A stretch of DNA of 64,000 nt from assembly GCF_007830445.1 (NCBI RefSeq), contig NZ_VLKR01000017.1, forward strand, positions 1 through 64,000, read 5' to 3'. Position numbers and translations under genes: made by a program. This document shows positions 34,939-44,369 of this stretch, one piece after another. The DNA is from Sphingobacterium siyangense. Lineage in GTDB: Bacteria > Bacteroidota > Bacteroidia > Sphingobacteriales > Sphingobacteriaceae. Below the pieces are notes generated by a model. It was given only the letters and a program-made list of their open reading frames with translations. It did no database searches and had not been told where the DNA came from. The first letter of the stretch is position 1. The number at the start of each line of letters is the position of its first letter.

Positions 34939-36411
34939 TTAATAAGCTTTTGCAAACAGTACACGTCGACTTGAAGGTTTCCCTGTAAAGATACAGATAC
35001 CTTCCTCTTCCTTCGCATCCAAAGGAATACAACGAATTGTTGCCTTAGTTTCTTCTTTTACACGTTTTTCCGTTTCTGTTGTTCCATCCCAATGACAAGA
35101 GATAAAACCACCCTTACCTTCCAGTACTTCTTTAAACTCATCATAAGAATTCACTTCAGTAAAATGAGATGTCCTGAAATTTAACGCTTTTTGATATATA
35201 TTTTCTTGTATTGTATCCAGCAATTGTACAATGGTACCAGCCAAGCCTTCCTGAGCAACCGTTTCTTTCGTTTGAGTATCACGACGCGCCAATTCTACTG
35301 TACCATTTTGCATATCTCTCGCTCCAACAGCTACACGTACAGGAACACCCTTTAACTCCCATTCTGCAAATTTAAAACCTGGACGTTGTGTGTCCCGATC
35401 GTCGTATTTTACCGATATATCGTTCACACGCAATTCATTGGTCAACTGATTCACAAATGCATCGATTTGCGCTTTTTCTTCTTCAGTCTTAAAAATCGGA
35501 ACGATGACAACTTGAATTGGTGCCAATTTTGGCGGCAATACCAATCCTTGATCATCTGAGTGAGCCATAATCAATGCGCCCATCAGACGTGTAGAAACCC
35601 CCCAGGAAGTCGCCCAAACATGTTCCAATTTACCTTCTTTAGAAGTAAATTTCACGTCAAACGCCTTTGCAAAGTTTTGGCCAAGAAAATGAGAAGTTCC
35701 TGCTTGTAATGCTTTTCCATCCTGCATCAATGCTTCAATACAATACGTATCCAAGGCACCCGCAAAACGCTCGTTTTCTGTTTTTCTACCACGTACAACA
35801 GGCACAGCCAGTATCTTTTCAGCAAATTCAGCATACACATCAAGCATACGTTCTGTTTCTTCAATAGCCTCTTCTCTTGTTGCATGGGCTGTATGGCCCT
35901 CCTGCCATAAAAACTCGGCAGTACGCAAGAAAAGACGTGTACGCATTTCCCATCGTACAACGTTCGCCCATTGATTGACCAAAATTGGAAGATCACGATA
36001 AGATTCAATCCATCCACGATAGGTGTTCCAAATAATCGTTTCGGAAGTCGGGCGCACGATCAACTCTTCCTCCAATTTCGCGTCTTCATCCACGACGATC
36101 TTACCTGTACCATCGTTTTTTAATCGATAATGAGTTACTACCGCACATTCGGTAGCAAAGCCTTCCACATGCGCCGCCTCTTTAGAAAAAAACGATTTGG
36201 GAATGAATAAAGGGAAATAAGCGTTGCTATGACCTGTTTCTTTAAATCTTTTATCTAAGATCGCTTGCATCCTTTCCCAGATAGCGTATCCGTAGGGTTT
36301 AATCACCATACAGCCTCGTACAGCTGAATTTTCAGCTAGATCAGCTTTAATCACAAGCTCGTTATACCATTGTGAATAATCTTCAGCACGACTTGTTATT
36401 CCTTTACTCAT
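34939..36411 (-). CDS. proS: prolyl-tRNA synthetase (archaeal/eukaryotic type)
   Basis: A 490-residue class II synthetase of the shorter type 3 without the bacterial editing insertion. It has motif 1-2 regions FPLFIPKSFFSKEAAHVEGF and LIVRPTSETIIWNTYRGWI, and VVRWEMRTRLFLRTAEFLWQ, the proline-binding EALMQDGKALQAGTSHFLGQ, motif 3 LMGALIMAHSDDQGLVLPP, an anticodon-binding domain (about 285-380) and a C-terminal zinc-type domain ending in KAY. This form is usual in Bacteroidota. Confidence 0.96.
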   Translation of the reverse strand: MSKGITSRAEDYSQWYNELVIKADLAENSAVRGCMVIKPYGYAIWERMQAILDKRFKETGHSNAYFPLFIPKSFFSKEAAHVEGFATECAVVTHYRLKNDGTGKIVVDEDAKLEEELIVRPTSETIIWNTYRGWIESYRDLPILVNQWANVVRWEMRTRLFLRTAEFLWQEGHTAHATREEAIEETERMLDVYAEFAEKILAVPVVRGRKTENERFAGALDTYCIEALMQDGKALQAGTSHFLGQNFAKAFDVKFTSKEGKLEHVWATSWGVSTRLMGALIMAHSDDQGLVLPPKLAPIQVVIVPIFKTEEEKAQIDAFVNQLTNELRVNDISVKYDDRDTQRPGFKFAEWELKGVPVRVAVGARDMQNGTVELARRDTQTKETVAQEGLAGTIVQLLDTIQENIYQKALNFRTSHFTEVNSYDEFKEVLEGKGGFISCHWDGTTETEKRVKEETKATIRCIPLDAKEEEGICIFTGKPSSRRVLFAKAY

Positions 36412-36496
36412 ATGAAATTGATAAATTATTGTAACATTATTACGTTAAATCTCGTCTGTAATTCTAATACGAAAAGCGTTCAATAAAAAATATTTG

Positions 36497-36504
36497 TATT
36501 TTTG
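36497..36504 (+). promoter_or_regulatory. possible -7 box before the Trp/Gly-rich lipoprotein gene
   Basis: TATTTTTG, 85 bp before ATG 36590; no TTG at the matching upstream position. Confidence 0.35.
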
Positions 36505-36589
36505 ATTACTTCGATTAAACCCCCTTGAGAAATTTGCGTCTAAGATAGTAAATAAGGCTGTATAATCGAAAATAAGGATTTAGGATATT

Positions 36590-37783
36590 ATGAAAAAAAA
36601 TAGATTATTTATCGGAGCACTTGCCATAACAGGAGCGTTCATGCTTGGTTCCTGCGGTACAAGTAGGCAAATCTATGGCGACGATGTCTATGGCAATAAT
36701 GGGCAAGCTAGACAAAAGGTTTATCAAAGCCCAGATTACTATTACACAGATGCAGATCAGGCCCAACCAAACGGGCAAGCGCAAGGCGGTTACTATGATG
36801 ACGAATATTCTGATCAGGATTACAACAATGATTCCTATGAAGATCTTGAATATGCCAATCGTATCAACCGTTTCTATTACGCTAGTCCGGGCATGACGTA
36901 TTTCGACCCATTTTTTGATCCATGGTATGGTTATGGTTTCGGCGGTTGGTACGGATACGGCCCATCGTTCGGAATGGGATGGGGATGGAACTCTGGATGG
37001 GGTTCATCTTGGTCTATCGGCCTCGGATGGGGTTGGGGATCTAGCTGGGGCTGGGGATCTCCTTGGTATGGCGGTTACAGACCTTGGGGTGGCTGGTATG
37101 GCTGCGGCTACTGGGGATCTGGTTGGTACGGAAACGGTTACTGGGGCGGTGGTTACTGGGGTAACTCAAGACCACGCTATGCATCAAGTAGATCTGTATA
37201 CAGAGACAACTATAACACGCGCAGTTCATCATCAAGAACCCGAACTTCAGGTGGATATGACCGCAACAGCGTTGCTCGAAATTCTGGAGGATATGACCGT
37301 ACCGGCGTAGCACGTGATTCTAGGGGAAGGATTACATCCGTTGCTAGCAGATCAAGAAATTCTGATGGCACAGTATCGTCACGGAGCTCTTCATACGATA
37401 GAACTGGAGGAAGAACAAGAACATCGGATGGTGTGTCGAATAGAGCTTACTCAGACGGTATGCGTTCAAGAACCTCAGATAGAGTCAATGGTTCCTATCC
37501 AAACAACACACGGAGCACCTCTAGCGGATATTATAATAATGATTCCAGATCACGAAACAGTTCAGGTGAGGTATCTCGTCCAATGAGCCGTTCGATGGAA
37601 ACACGTTCCAGCAACCCAAGCTCAACGTCAAGACCATCGTATACTCCGCCAACAAGAAGCTATGATAGTGGTTCATCATCACGCTCTAGTGGTGGTTTTT
37701 CTGGAGGTGGTAGTTCTAGATCTTCGGGAGGAGGCTTCTCCGGAGGCGGTAGCTCAAGATCAAGTGGAGGACGTACTCGATAG
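36590..37783 (+). CDS. lipoprotein with Trp/Gly-rich core and Arg/Ser-rich repeats
   Basis: A 397-residue secreted lipoprotein: signal peptide with lipobox LGSCGTS (Cys about 22). Residues about 30-95 are Asp/Gln/Tyr-rich. About 105-200 is an extreme Trp/Gly/Tyr block (GWGWNSGWGSSW, WGGWYGCGYWGSGW). The rest is Arg/Ser/Gly-rich with repeats such as SGGYDRNSVARN / SGGYDRTGVARD and, at the end, two copies of SSRSSGG(G)FSGGG. No catalytic domain is visible; it could be a matrix, adhesive or surface-coat protein. Homologues in Bacteroidota carry the meaningless label vitellogenin-like. Confidence 0.82.
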   Translation: MKKNRLFIGALAITGAFMLGSCGTSRQIYGDDVYGNNGQARQKVYQSPDYYYTDADQAQPNGQAQGGYYDDEYSDQDYNNDSYEDLEYANRINRFYYASPGMTYFDPFFDPWYGYGFGGWYGYGPSFGMGWGWNSGWGSSWSIGLGWGWGSSWGWGSPWYGGYRPWGGWYGCGYWGSGWYGNGYWGGGYWGNSRPRYASSRSVYRDNYNTRSSSSRTRTSGGYDRNSVARNSGGYDRTGVARDSRGRITSVASRSRNSDGTVSSRSSSYDRTGGRTRTSDGVSNRAYSDGMRSRTSDRVNGSYPNNTRSTSSGYYNNDSRSRNSSGEVSRPMSRSMETRSSNPSSTSRPSYTPPTRSYDSGSSSRSSGGFSGGGSSRSSGGGFSGGGSSRSSGGRTR

Positions 37784-37798
37784 TTAAAAGCATTTAAA

Positions 37799-37828
37799 CA
37801 GTAGCATACAGCATCTTGTGTGCTACTG
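37799..37828 (+). terminator. hairpin after the Trp/Gly-rich lipoprotein gene
   Basis: CAGTAGCATACA pairs with TGTGTGCTACTG (12 bp, one G-T) but is followed by ATTATTATTG rather than a clean T run, so it may be a weak terminator. Confidence 0.5.
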
Positions 37829-37853
37829 ATTATTATTGACGATATTTTAGCAT

Positions 37854-39446
37854 ATGACAATCAAAAAATTACTTTTTGGAACTGCATTCGTTTTAGGTGC
37901 AGCAGGGACTACTCAAGCGCAATATACGAAAGATGTACTTTTATTCTCCCAAGGGGACAATGGCGGAACAGCTCGTTTTAAAGCCATGGGAAATGCTTCA
38001 ACTGCTTTAGGTGGAGATATAAGTTCAATTACGAGTAACCCTGCAGGTTTGGGTTACTTCAATCAGTCTGATGTATCAGTAACTGGTAGGTACCTTAACA
38101 ATAAAAACAAAACCGACTATTTTGGTCAAAACTCAAACAGCAGCAAGAATAATTTCAACTTAGATAATGCTGGAATCGTTTTTCACCTCCCAACTTACCG
38201 CAATGGAGGTAACCTGGATAGAGGCTGGTTGAATTTTAATGTTGGTATTGCTTATAACCGCAATTATGTCTATAACAACCTGCTAGAGTATCGAGGAGTA
38301 AATAATACAAGTTCGATATCAGATGCTTATTCAGACCGTCTTTCGGACGTCGGAGGAACACAAGGTTGGGGCCAGGAAGTCTATAACAACTCTTTATTAT
38401 TCGACGTAGACCCCAAAAATGCAGGCGCTTATATCCCGATTACTGTCGGCGGAACTTTTGATGGAAAAAATGGCTTTAATCAAGTAAATTCCATTCTAGA
38501 AAAAGGTAGTAAATCCGAATCTGTATTGTCATTTGGAGCCAATTATAGTAACAAATTGTATTTAGGAGCCTCTTTAGGTTTCACCGCATTTAGCTACGAC
38601 AATTCCAGCTGGTTTACAGAATATGGTCAAACAATGACCGCCGACCAATTAAAAGCCATCAACAAAGATTCAGAATTTTTAAAACCAACCAATGCCCAAA
38701 AGTATGCCATGTTGGATAAAGATTATGAATTATATGATGATTATGCGCAAGCCACTGATGGTACCGGTGTCGACTTTAAACTTGGGGTAATCTATAAATT
38801 TACGCCAACGTTTAGCATGGGATTCACCGCTAAGTCACCTACATTTATGAGCATCCGGGATGAATCGTATAGTAATTCTGAGTTCCGTTACTTCAGACCA
38901 AATGAAGACAAATCATTTAAAGAGTATAGAACCAGTGATGACGCAGGACACAGTTACTTGGAATATAATATGAATACCCCCTATAAATTGTCTCTTGGGG
39001 CGAGCCAATTATTTTCAAGAGGGCTAATAACCGCTGATGTCGAATGGGTAGATTATGCAGCTATGCGTTTTAAAGATGTAGGAAACTACAGTAAAACGTT
39101 AGAAAAGAACATGAACCAAAACATCAAAGATACTTACCAAGGTGCTTTTAATGCCCGAATTGGTGGTGAAGTGATGTTTGACAATGTATTCAGCGGAAGA
39201 GCTGGTTTCAACTACAGTGGTAATCCCTATAAAAATGCAGACTATACGAATTATACAGCATCTTTAGGTATTGGCGCTAAACTTGGCCGTGGTATGTATG
39301 TTGATTTGACTGGCGCGTATAATGCAGTCAACTACAAAGAAAGCCCATATTTGATTAATGAGAACTACTGGAATAATGCTAGTCCTGTAGCAGACATAAA
39401 AAATCAACGGACTAATGTTGTACTAACAATTGGTTCAAAATTTTAA
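37854..39446 (+). CDS. outer membrane protein of the OmpP1/FadL type
   Basis: A 530-residue beta-barrel with a signal peptide ending about residue 22 (GTTQAQ). The start of the mature part, GGTARFKAMGNASTALGGD followed by ITSNPAGLGYF, is the hallmark of the OmpP1/FadL/TodX family in Bacteroidota (often annotated hemin receptor). Aromatic-ended strands alternate to a final strand LTIGSKF ending in Phe, as needed for BAM assembly. It probably admits hydrophobic compounds; the substrate is unknown. It lies 70 bp behind the lipoprotein gene. Confidence 0.9.
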   Translation: MTIKKLLFGTAFVLGAAGTTQAQYTKDVLLFSQGDNGGTARFKAMGNASTALGGDISSITSNPAGLGYFNQSDVSVTGRYLNNKNKTDYFGQNSNSSKNNFNLDNAGIVFHLPTYRNGGNLDRGWLNFNVGIAYNRNYVYNNLLEYRGVNNTSSISDAYSDRLSDVGGTQGWGQEVYNNSLLFDVDPKNAGAYIPITVGGTFDGKNGFNQVNSILEKGSKSESVLSFGANYSNKLYLGASLGFTAFSYDNSSWFTEYGQTMTADQLKAINKDSEFLKPTNAQKYAMLDKDYELYDDYAQATDGTGVDFKLGVIYKFTPTFSMGFTAKSPTFMSIRDESYSNSEFRYFRPNEDKSFKEYRTSDDAGHSYLEYNMNTPYKLSLGASQLFSRGLITADVEWVDYAAMRFKDVGNYSKTLEKNMNQNIKDTYQGAFNARIGGEVMFDNVFSGRAGFNYSGNPYKNADYTNYTASLGIGAKLGRGMYVDLTGAYNAVNYKESPYLINENYWNNASPVADIKNQRTNVVLTIGSKF

Positions 39447-39453
39447 ACTATAT

Positions 39454-39499
39454 TTTTCTCAAAAAAGTCCAGCGATGTCTGGACTTTTTTTTGAGAAAA
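39454..39499 (+). terminator. terminator after the FadL-like gene
   Basis: TTTCTCAAAAAAGTCCAG pairs with CTGGACTTTTTTTTGAGAAA around CGATGT, with an internal T run. Confidence 0.85.
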
Positions 39500-39605
39500 A
39501 ATAGCAGAAAACAAACATAAAACACGATAAAATTAGTTTACGCGTGATTATACTTGTATATAAAGGTAACTTTATCTAAGTTTGTCGCCTTGGATTGAAA
39601 ATTAC

Positions 39606-40361
39606 ATGGCAAATCACACAATTTCAAAAGCATTCAATTTCATTTTTACATACCCCATTTGGCGGATAGAAATCGATGCGGAGAATAAATTGATCGCTGT
39701 GGAGACCAGAAACCCAGACGATACCCTACCCTATTTTAATGTAGTCACTTTTGAAGGAACTTACGTATTACAAGACTTCAAGGCAATAGCCAAAGAGTGG
39801 GTCCTAGCTGGAATTCAATGCAAAAAATTAATACTTAAGAAGATTGCCAATAATTCACCTATCGACGCAGGCATACAGGTAATCGATTGCTACAACCCAC
39901 AGCTACAAGAAACCTGGTTCAACTACATATTCATCGGTATGGTTGATCAAGGTGTACTTATTAGACCAAAAGTAATAGCAGAAGGCTTCCAATTATTTTT
40001 GAACCTCCAATCGATGTCGATTGAAAGCAAAAATGAAATTCCCTTTAAACCTTATGCCAGCGAGCTCGTCTATCCTATTATCTACAATGGTGAAATTCCC
40101 CTTTTTTTGAAGGACTTCCCAATTGATGGTGAAATCTGGATAAATACGGTGAATGACTACTTTATTTGGGCTTTCTATGAAAAAGACAGAAACAATCGTT
40201 ATCAAATCAGGCTAGTGCAATCCACAAAAGAAAAATTGACAGAGTCTATTATTGCAGTTTCCGAGCTGGAACTAAAGCTCTTCAACATTTATTTTCTTAT
40301 TCACGAACAAATATTCCTTTTGACAGATAATAAACGGGAGTTTGTTTCGTATTTAGTATAA
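39606..40361 (+). CDS. hypothetical protein (possibly DUF4905)
   Basis: A 251-residue soluble protein without signal peptide or membrane segment. The sequence is a series of short beta strands with aromatic residues (FTYPIWRIEIDAENKLIAVE, GEIWINTVNDYFIWAFYEK), suggesting a beta-propeller-like or WD-type fold. It resembles Bacteroidota proteins listed as DUF4905, but I cannot confirm this. Start ATG 39606 is preferred to an in-frame TTG at 39582. The LysM-RlpA gene begins 11 bp after its stop, so the two are likely one transcript. Confidence 0.65.
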   Translation: MANHTISKAFNFIFTYPIWRIEIDAENKLIAVETRNPDDTLPYFNVVTFEGTYVLQDFKAIAKEWVLAGIQCKKLILKKIANNSPIDAGIQVIDCYNPQLQETWFNYIFIGMVDQGVLIRPKVIAEGFQLFLNLQSMSIESKNEIPFKPYASELVYPIIYNGEIPLFLKDFPIDGEIWINTVNDYFIWAFYEKDRNNRYQIRLVQSTKEKLTESIIAVSELELKLFNIYFLIHEQIFLLTDNKREFVSYLV

Positions 40362-40372
40362 TTGCAAAATAT

Positions 40373-41296
40373 ATGAAAGTTTTATTCGAATTAAAAACAT
40401 ATAAAAAGATAGCTATTCTATCCATCGCGATATTAGCTATTCAACAAGTTGAAGCAAAGAATTCAACTTCTTTACGTACTGATTTTATCCCTGATTCAGT
40501 AGGGACTGAAGCAATCAATGGTGAAGAATACGTGTTGTTCAAAATTGAAAAAGGAGACAATTATTACCAGTTAAGTAAAAAGTATAAAACAACGGTGGGT
40601 CAATTGACCCAAATAAATGGTAATGGAACATTAAGCCTGGGGCAAATTGTTAAGATTCCGACAGGTCGAAAAGCGAAATCAACAGTAAGCAACGACCGTG
40701 GAAATACGGCAGTGCAAAACCCGCGTAATCCGCAACAGCAAGAAGGTTTTACGGAATATATCGTTGGAGAGAAAGAGACACTTTATGCCATATCTAAAAG
40801 ATTCAGTATTTCTGTTGAAGATATCAAAAAAGCGAACAATTTAAAAAATAACGTTATTGGCGGTGGAATGAAGCTTATGATCCCCAACCAGCCCCTACCT
40901 CCTGAACGGCCAAAATTAGTTGAACCTAAAGGAATCGAAATTGTAACACCTGATTCTACAGACAATGACGATAAAGAAGAAAATCAAATTTCAACAAACC
41001 GCTACGGAATACGCGAAAAGTCCGAACGTGGTATCGGTGTGTGGATTGATGGACTTTCATCCCAGGGTACAAGCAACCTTGCTCTTCATAAGAGCGCTCC
41101 AGTAGGTACTATTCTAAAAATTACCAACCCAATGACCAAAAGTGTTACTTACGCTAAAGTGGTCGGTAAATTTAATGATAATGCCGAAAACCAAAATGCA
41201 ATTGTCGTGTTGTCAAAGTCTGCCGCCGCAAGCATAGGCGCACTTGACAAACGCTTCCAGGTCGAAATTGCGTATGGATTACCTCTAGAAAATTAA
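40373..41296 (+). CDS. LysM-repeat protein with RlpA-like double-psi beta-barrel
   Basis: A 307-residue exported protein: hydrophobic signal segment (about 12-28), LysM repeat 1 (about 55-100, IEKGDNYYQLSKKYKTTVGQ), LysM repeat 2 (about 127-170, GEKETLYAISKRFSISVED), a Pro/Glu-rich linker and a C-terminal RlpA-like domain (about 215-305: GVWIDGLSS, ALHKSAPVGTILKITNP, VVLSKSAAASIG). It likely binds peptidoglycan by LysM. RlpA domains can cleave denuded glycan or act structurally; catalytic residues are not confirmed here. Confidence 0.87.
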   Translation: MKVLFELKTYKKIAILSIAILAIQQVEAKNSTSLRTDFIPDSVGTEAINGEEYVLFKIEKGDNYYQLSKKYKTTVGQLTQINGNGTLSLGQIVKIPTGRKAKSTVSNDRGNTAVQNPRNPQQQEGFTEYIVGEKETLYAISKRFSISVEDIKKANNLKNNVIGGGMKLMIPNQPLPPERPKLVEPKGIEIVTPDSTDNDDKEENQISTNRYGIREKSERGIGVWIDGLSSQGTSNLALHKSAPVGTILKITNPMTKSVTYAKVVGKFNDNAENQNAIVVLSKSAAASIGALDKRFQVEIAYGLPLEN

Positions 41297-41328
41297 CAGA
41301 ATAAAATAGCTTTTATAGCATAGTAAGA

Positions 41329-41967
41329 ATGAATAACAAACCGTATGTCATAGGAATTGCCGGAAGTAGTGGCTCTGGAAAGACTTTTTTTTTAAATAGT
41401 TTTTTAAAACATTTTAAGCCTAATGAGGTAACCTTAATTTCCCAAGATGATTATTACATCCCTGCCAATACTAAAACCCAGGAGGAAAATAGGCTCTATA
41501 ACTTCGATATTCCGACATCAATCGACAGAGATGCTTTTTATAAAGATATCAAGGCACTCTTTAACGGTGAGACAATATATAAAGAAGAGTATACATTTAA
41601 CAACCCTTCATTAACACCCAAAATACTAGAGATTAAACCGGCACCCATTTTAATTATTGAGGGCCTATTCATTTTCTATTATACGGAAATTAATAATTTA
41701 ATCAATCATAAGATATTTTTAAGCGCTGATCAGGATATCGCATTAAGAAGACGTCTACACCGCGATCTGGTTGAACGGGGCTACTTTGAAGATGATGTCA
41801 TGTACAAATGGATAAACCATGTACTACCATCCTACAACGAGTACCTACTTCCCTATCAGGATACGTGCGATCAGGTCATATTTAACAATACCGATGAACC
41901 AGAACCAATCTGGGATATCACCAACCAAATTTCTGAAGAGCTAAAATTAAAGCTCAATTTGGTATAA
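41329..41967 (+). CDS. udk: uridine kinase
   Basis: A 212-residue P-loop kinase phosphorylating uridine or cytidine. Walker A is GIAGSSGSGKTFF, followed by SQDDYYIPANTK (the substrate-binding region of uridine kinases), the DFxxPxS-like NFDIPTSIDRDAF, IIEGLFIFYY and the lid RRLHRDLVERGY. Somewhat divergent from the E. coli enzyme but complete. It ends with a 15-bp hairpin terminator. Confidence 0.9.
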   Translation: MNNKPYVIGIAGSSGSGKTFFLNSFLKHFKPNEVTLISQDDYYIPANTKTQEENRLYNFDIPTSIDRDAFYKDIKALFNGETIYKEEYTFNNPSLTPKILEIKPAPILIIEGLFIFYYTEINNLINHKIFLSADQDIALRRRLHRDLVERGYFEDDVMYKWINHVLPSYNEYLLPYQDTCDQVIFNNTDEPEPIWDITNQISEELKLKLNLV

Positions 41968-41980
41968 AATTAAAACAATG

Positions 41981-42017
41981 TAGAAAGGAGAATCTCGTAA
42001 ACAGATTCTCCTTTCTA
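41981..42017. terminator. terminator after udk
   Basis: TAGAAAGGAGAATCT pairs perfectly with AGATTCTCCTTTCTA (15 bp, 7-nt loop) followed by TTT. Confidence 0.85.
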
Positions 42018-42035
42018 TTTAAAGTACTTGATTTA

Positions 42036-42066
42036 TTGATATCAAGATTTTAAATACCTATCTTTG
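42036..42066 (+). promoter_or_regulatory. promoter of purH
   Basis: TTG (42036-42038), 20 bp, TATCTTTG (42059-42066) followed by CGCC: a perfect TTG/TAnnTTTG promoter. It gives a leader of about 18 nt to ATG 42090. Confidence 0.72.
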
Positions 42067-42089
42067 CGCCACGAAACAAATCCATCATA

Positions 42090-43616
42090 ATGAACCATCC
42101 TGTAAAGATTAAAAATGCATTGGTTTCAGTCTATTATAAAGACGGCCTTGCTCCTTTAGTTGAATTATTAAACAAATACGGTGTAACCTTCTATTCCACT
42201 GGTGGAACAGAAACATTTATCAAAGATTTAGGTATAGATGTTGTTCCAGTTGAAGACCTCACCAGCTACCCTTCTATTTTAGGAGGCCGTGTAAAAACAT
42301 TGCATCCAAAAGTATTTGGCGGTATTTTGGCACGCCGCCCGCTTGAGTCGGATCAACAACAGCTTGCTCAGTATGAAATACCTGAGATCGATTTGGTTAT
42401 TGTGGATTTGTACCCTTTTGAAGAAACTGTTGCTTCCGGTGCATCCGAGCAAGATATTATCGAGAAAATAGATATCGGTGGAATTTCATTGATACGCGCT
42501 GCCGCTAAAAACTTTAACGATGTCGTTATTATCTCTTCCAAAAATGATTACAAAGAATTGGAAGAAATACTAGCAAACCAAGAAGGTAATACGTCATTGG
42601 AACAACGTAAAGAATTTGCTAAACGTGCATTCAATACATCCTCTCATTACGATACAGCAATCTTCAACTATTTCAATCAAGAAAATCCGCTTCAGGTTTT
42701 TAAACAATCTGAGCAAAAAGCGCAGGTGTTGCGCTATGGTGAAAACCCGCACCAAAAAGGCACTTTCTTCGGTGATTTAGATAAGATGTTTGATAAATTA
42801 AACGGTAAAGAGCTATCTTACAACAATTTGGTTGACGTTGATGCTGCCGTTGCTTTGATTGATGAGTTCACAGAACCTACATTCGCGATCTTAAAACACA
42901 CCAATGCTTGTGGAGTTGCCTCCCGTTCAACAATCAAACAAGCTTGGTTAGATGCTTTAGCATGTGATCCTGTTTCAGCTTTCGGTGGAGTCTTAATAAC
43001 GAATGGTCAAGTTGATGCTGCAACAGCTGAAGAGATCAATAAATTATTCTTCGAGGTGTTGATTGCACCTTCTTATTCTGAAGAAGCGATCGCTATACTT
43101 ACCGCAAAGAAAAACAGAATTATTTTGGTTCGTAAAGAGGTTACATTGCCAGAACAACAGTTCAAAACTCTATTGAACGGCGTCATTCTTCAAGATAAAG
43201 ACAATACGATTGAAGGACCTGAACAAATGGTTACAGTAACACAAGTACAGCCAACTGCAGAACAACTGGAGGATCTTTATTTTGCGAACAAAATTGTAAA
43301 ACACACCAAGTCAAATACAATCGTATTTGCTAAAAATGGCACTTTGTTAGCTTCAGGTGTAGGGCAAACTTCACGTGTAGATGCATTGAAACAAGCTATT
43401 GAGAAGGCCATTTCTTTCGGTTTTGACCTTAAAGGCTGTGCAATGGCATCGGATGCCTTCTTCCCTTTCCCTGACTGTGTGGAAATTGCTTCAGAAGCTG
43501 GTATCGCGGCGGTGTTGCAACCTGGTGGTTCAATCAAAGATCAATTGTCAATTGATATGGCCAATGAAAAAGGAATCTCCATGGTAACAACAGGTGTTAG
43601 ACACTTTAAGCACTAG
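42090..43616 (+). CDS. purH: bifunctional AICAR formyltransferase / IMP cyclohydrolase
   Basis: A 508-residue enzyme for the last two steps of purine synthesis. The N-terminal IMP cyclohydrolase (about 1-190) shows YSTGGTETFI and GGRVKTLHPKVFGGILARR. The C-terminal transformylase has RYGENPHQKGTF, ILKHTNACGVA with the catalytic Lys-His, and ends IAAVLQPGGSIKDQLSIDMA then MVTTGVRHFKH, the normal C-terminus. Single gene with its own promoter and terminator. Confidence 0.97.
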   Translation: MNHPVKIKNALVSVYYKDGLAPLVELLNKYGVTFYSTGGTETFIKDLGIDVVPVEDLTSYPSILGGRVKTLHPKVFGGILARRPLESDQQQLAQYEIPEIDLVIVDLYPFEETVASGASEQDIIEKIDIGGISLIRAAAKNFNDVVIISSKNDYKELEEILANQEGNTSLEQRKEFAKRAFNTSSHYDTAIFNYFNQENPLQVFKQSEQKAQVLRYGENPHQKGTFFGDLDKMFDKLNGKELSYNNLVDVDAAVALIDEFTEPTFAILKHTNACGVASRSTIKQAWLDALACDPVSAFGGVLITNGQVDAATAEEINKLFFEVLIAPSYSEEAIAILTAKKNRIILVRKEVTLPEQQFKTLLNGVILQDKDNTIEGPEQMVTVTQVQPTAEQLEDLYFANKIVKHTKSNTIVFAKNGTLLASGVGQTSRVDALKQAIEKAISFGFDLKGCAMASDAFFPFPDCVEIASEAGIAAVLQPGGSIKDQLSIDMANEKGISMVTTGVRHFKH

Positions 43617-43635
43617 TTGAACTTCAATAATAAAT

Positions 43636-43667
43636 AAAAAAAGCTACTTTAGAAAAGTAGCTTTTTT
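43636..43667. terminator. bidirectional terminator between purH and the YkvA gene
   Basis: AAAAAAGCTACTTT pairs with AAAGTAGCTTTTTT around a short loop; the convergent gene ends at 43671. Confidence 0.88.
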
Positions 43668-43670
43668 TAT

Positions 43671-44039
43671 TTATCTCGCTTCTACAGGAAACTTTGAACG
43701 CTTATACTGTTCCATCTCAGCGCTAAGTTTGCGAATCGCATAACCAACAATGGCCACATCATCTATCCACCCGCCCACAAGAATAAAATCAGGAATCGCA
43801 TCAATCGGCGAAACCACATAAAGTATCGTTCCAATAATAATCGATAAATTCCATTTATCCATTTTATACTTCCCCGTAACTGTGTCCTTACACATTGCAA
43901 TTAATACGTTGAAGTCGTCCATATAGCCCCCTAGATTCCTCGCTTTTGCTTCCGCCTGTACAAATTCAGATTCCGTAATTTTACGATGCCTAAACTGCTC
44001 AAACATTCCCTTCGCAATTCTTTTGATTCTATTGTTCAT
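43671..44039 (-). CDS. YkvA-family (DUF1232) membrane protein
   Basis: A 122-residue protein whose core LYVVSPIDAIPDFILVGGWIDDVAIV is the DUF1232/YkvA signature (SPIDxIPDxxxxxGxxDD), forming a short membrane hairpin. The function of the family is unknown. A perfect promoter with its TAATTTTG box 4 nt before the ATG predicts a leaderless mRNA. Confidence 0.88.
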   Translation of the reverse strand: MNNRIKRIAKGMFEQFRHRKITESEFVQAEAKARNLGGYMDDFNVLIAMCKDTVTGKYKMDKWNLSIIIGTILYVVSPIDAIPDFILVGGWIDDVAIVGYAIRKLSAEMEQYKRSKFPVEAR

Positions 44040-44369
44040 ACTTCAAAATTAGGATTACTAGTTTAACAATCCAAATCCTCGCCCTAAACCAAACTCGAAT
44101 CAAAATCGGATTGCATATCGCAACATAAGCAAATCCTTTCCCTCAAACTGATTAAATTTTGCCTAGGAACCATATTCATCTGCCGCCGATCCGATTAACC
44201 ACCATCTTTAAAAACTGGCTTGCAAAGGCTATTGGAATAAAAAACGAGATCTGATTATAGATTTTTATTATTTTTACAAATCGCTGTAGCAAAGTGTCAG
44301 TCATCTCCGTATAATAGACAACACAAGCGCAATGTGAGTCACAAAAACAGATTTTAATATTACACGGTT
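44040..44369. other. 330-bp divergent intergenic region
   Basis: The spacer between the YkvA gene (-) and the DUF4397 lipoprotein (+). It contains the YkvA promoter at 44044-44074. No reading frame, RNA gene or repeat is evident in the rest, and no consensus box is found before the plus-strand gene. Confidence 0.55.
44044..44074 (-). promoter_or_regulatory. promoter of the YkvA gene, predicted leaderless
   Basis: Minus strand TTG (44074-44072, within TTTGG), 20 bp, TAATTTTG (44051-44044), 4 nt (AAGT), ATG 44039. Confidence 0.7.
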
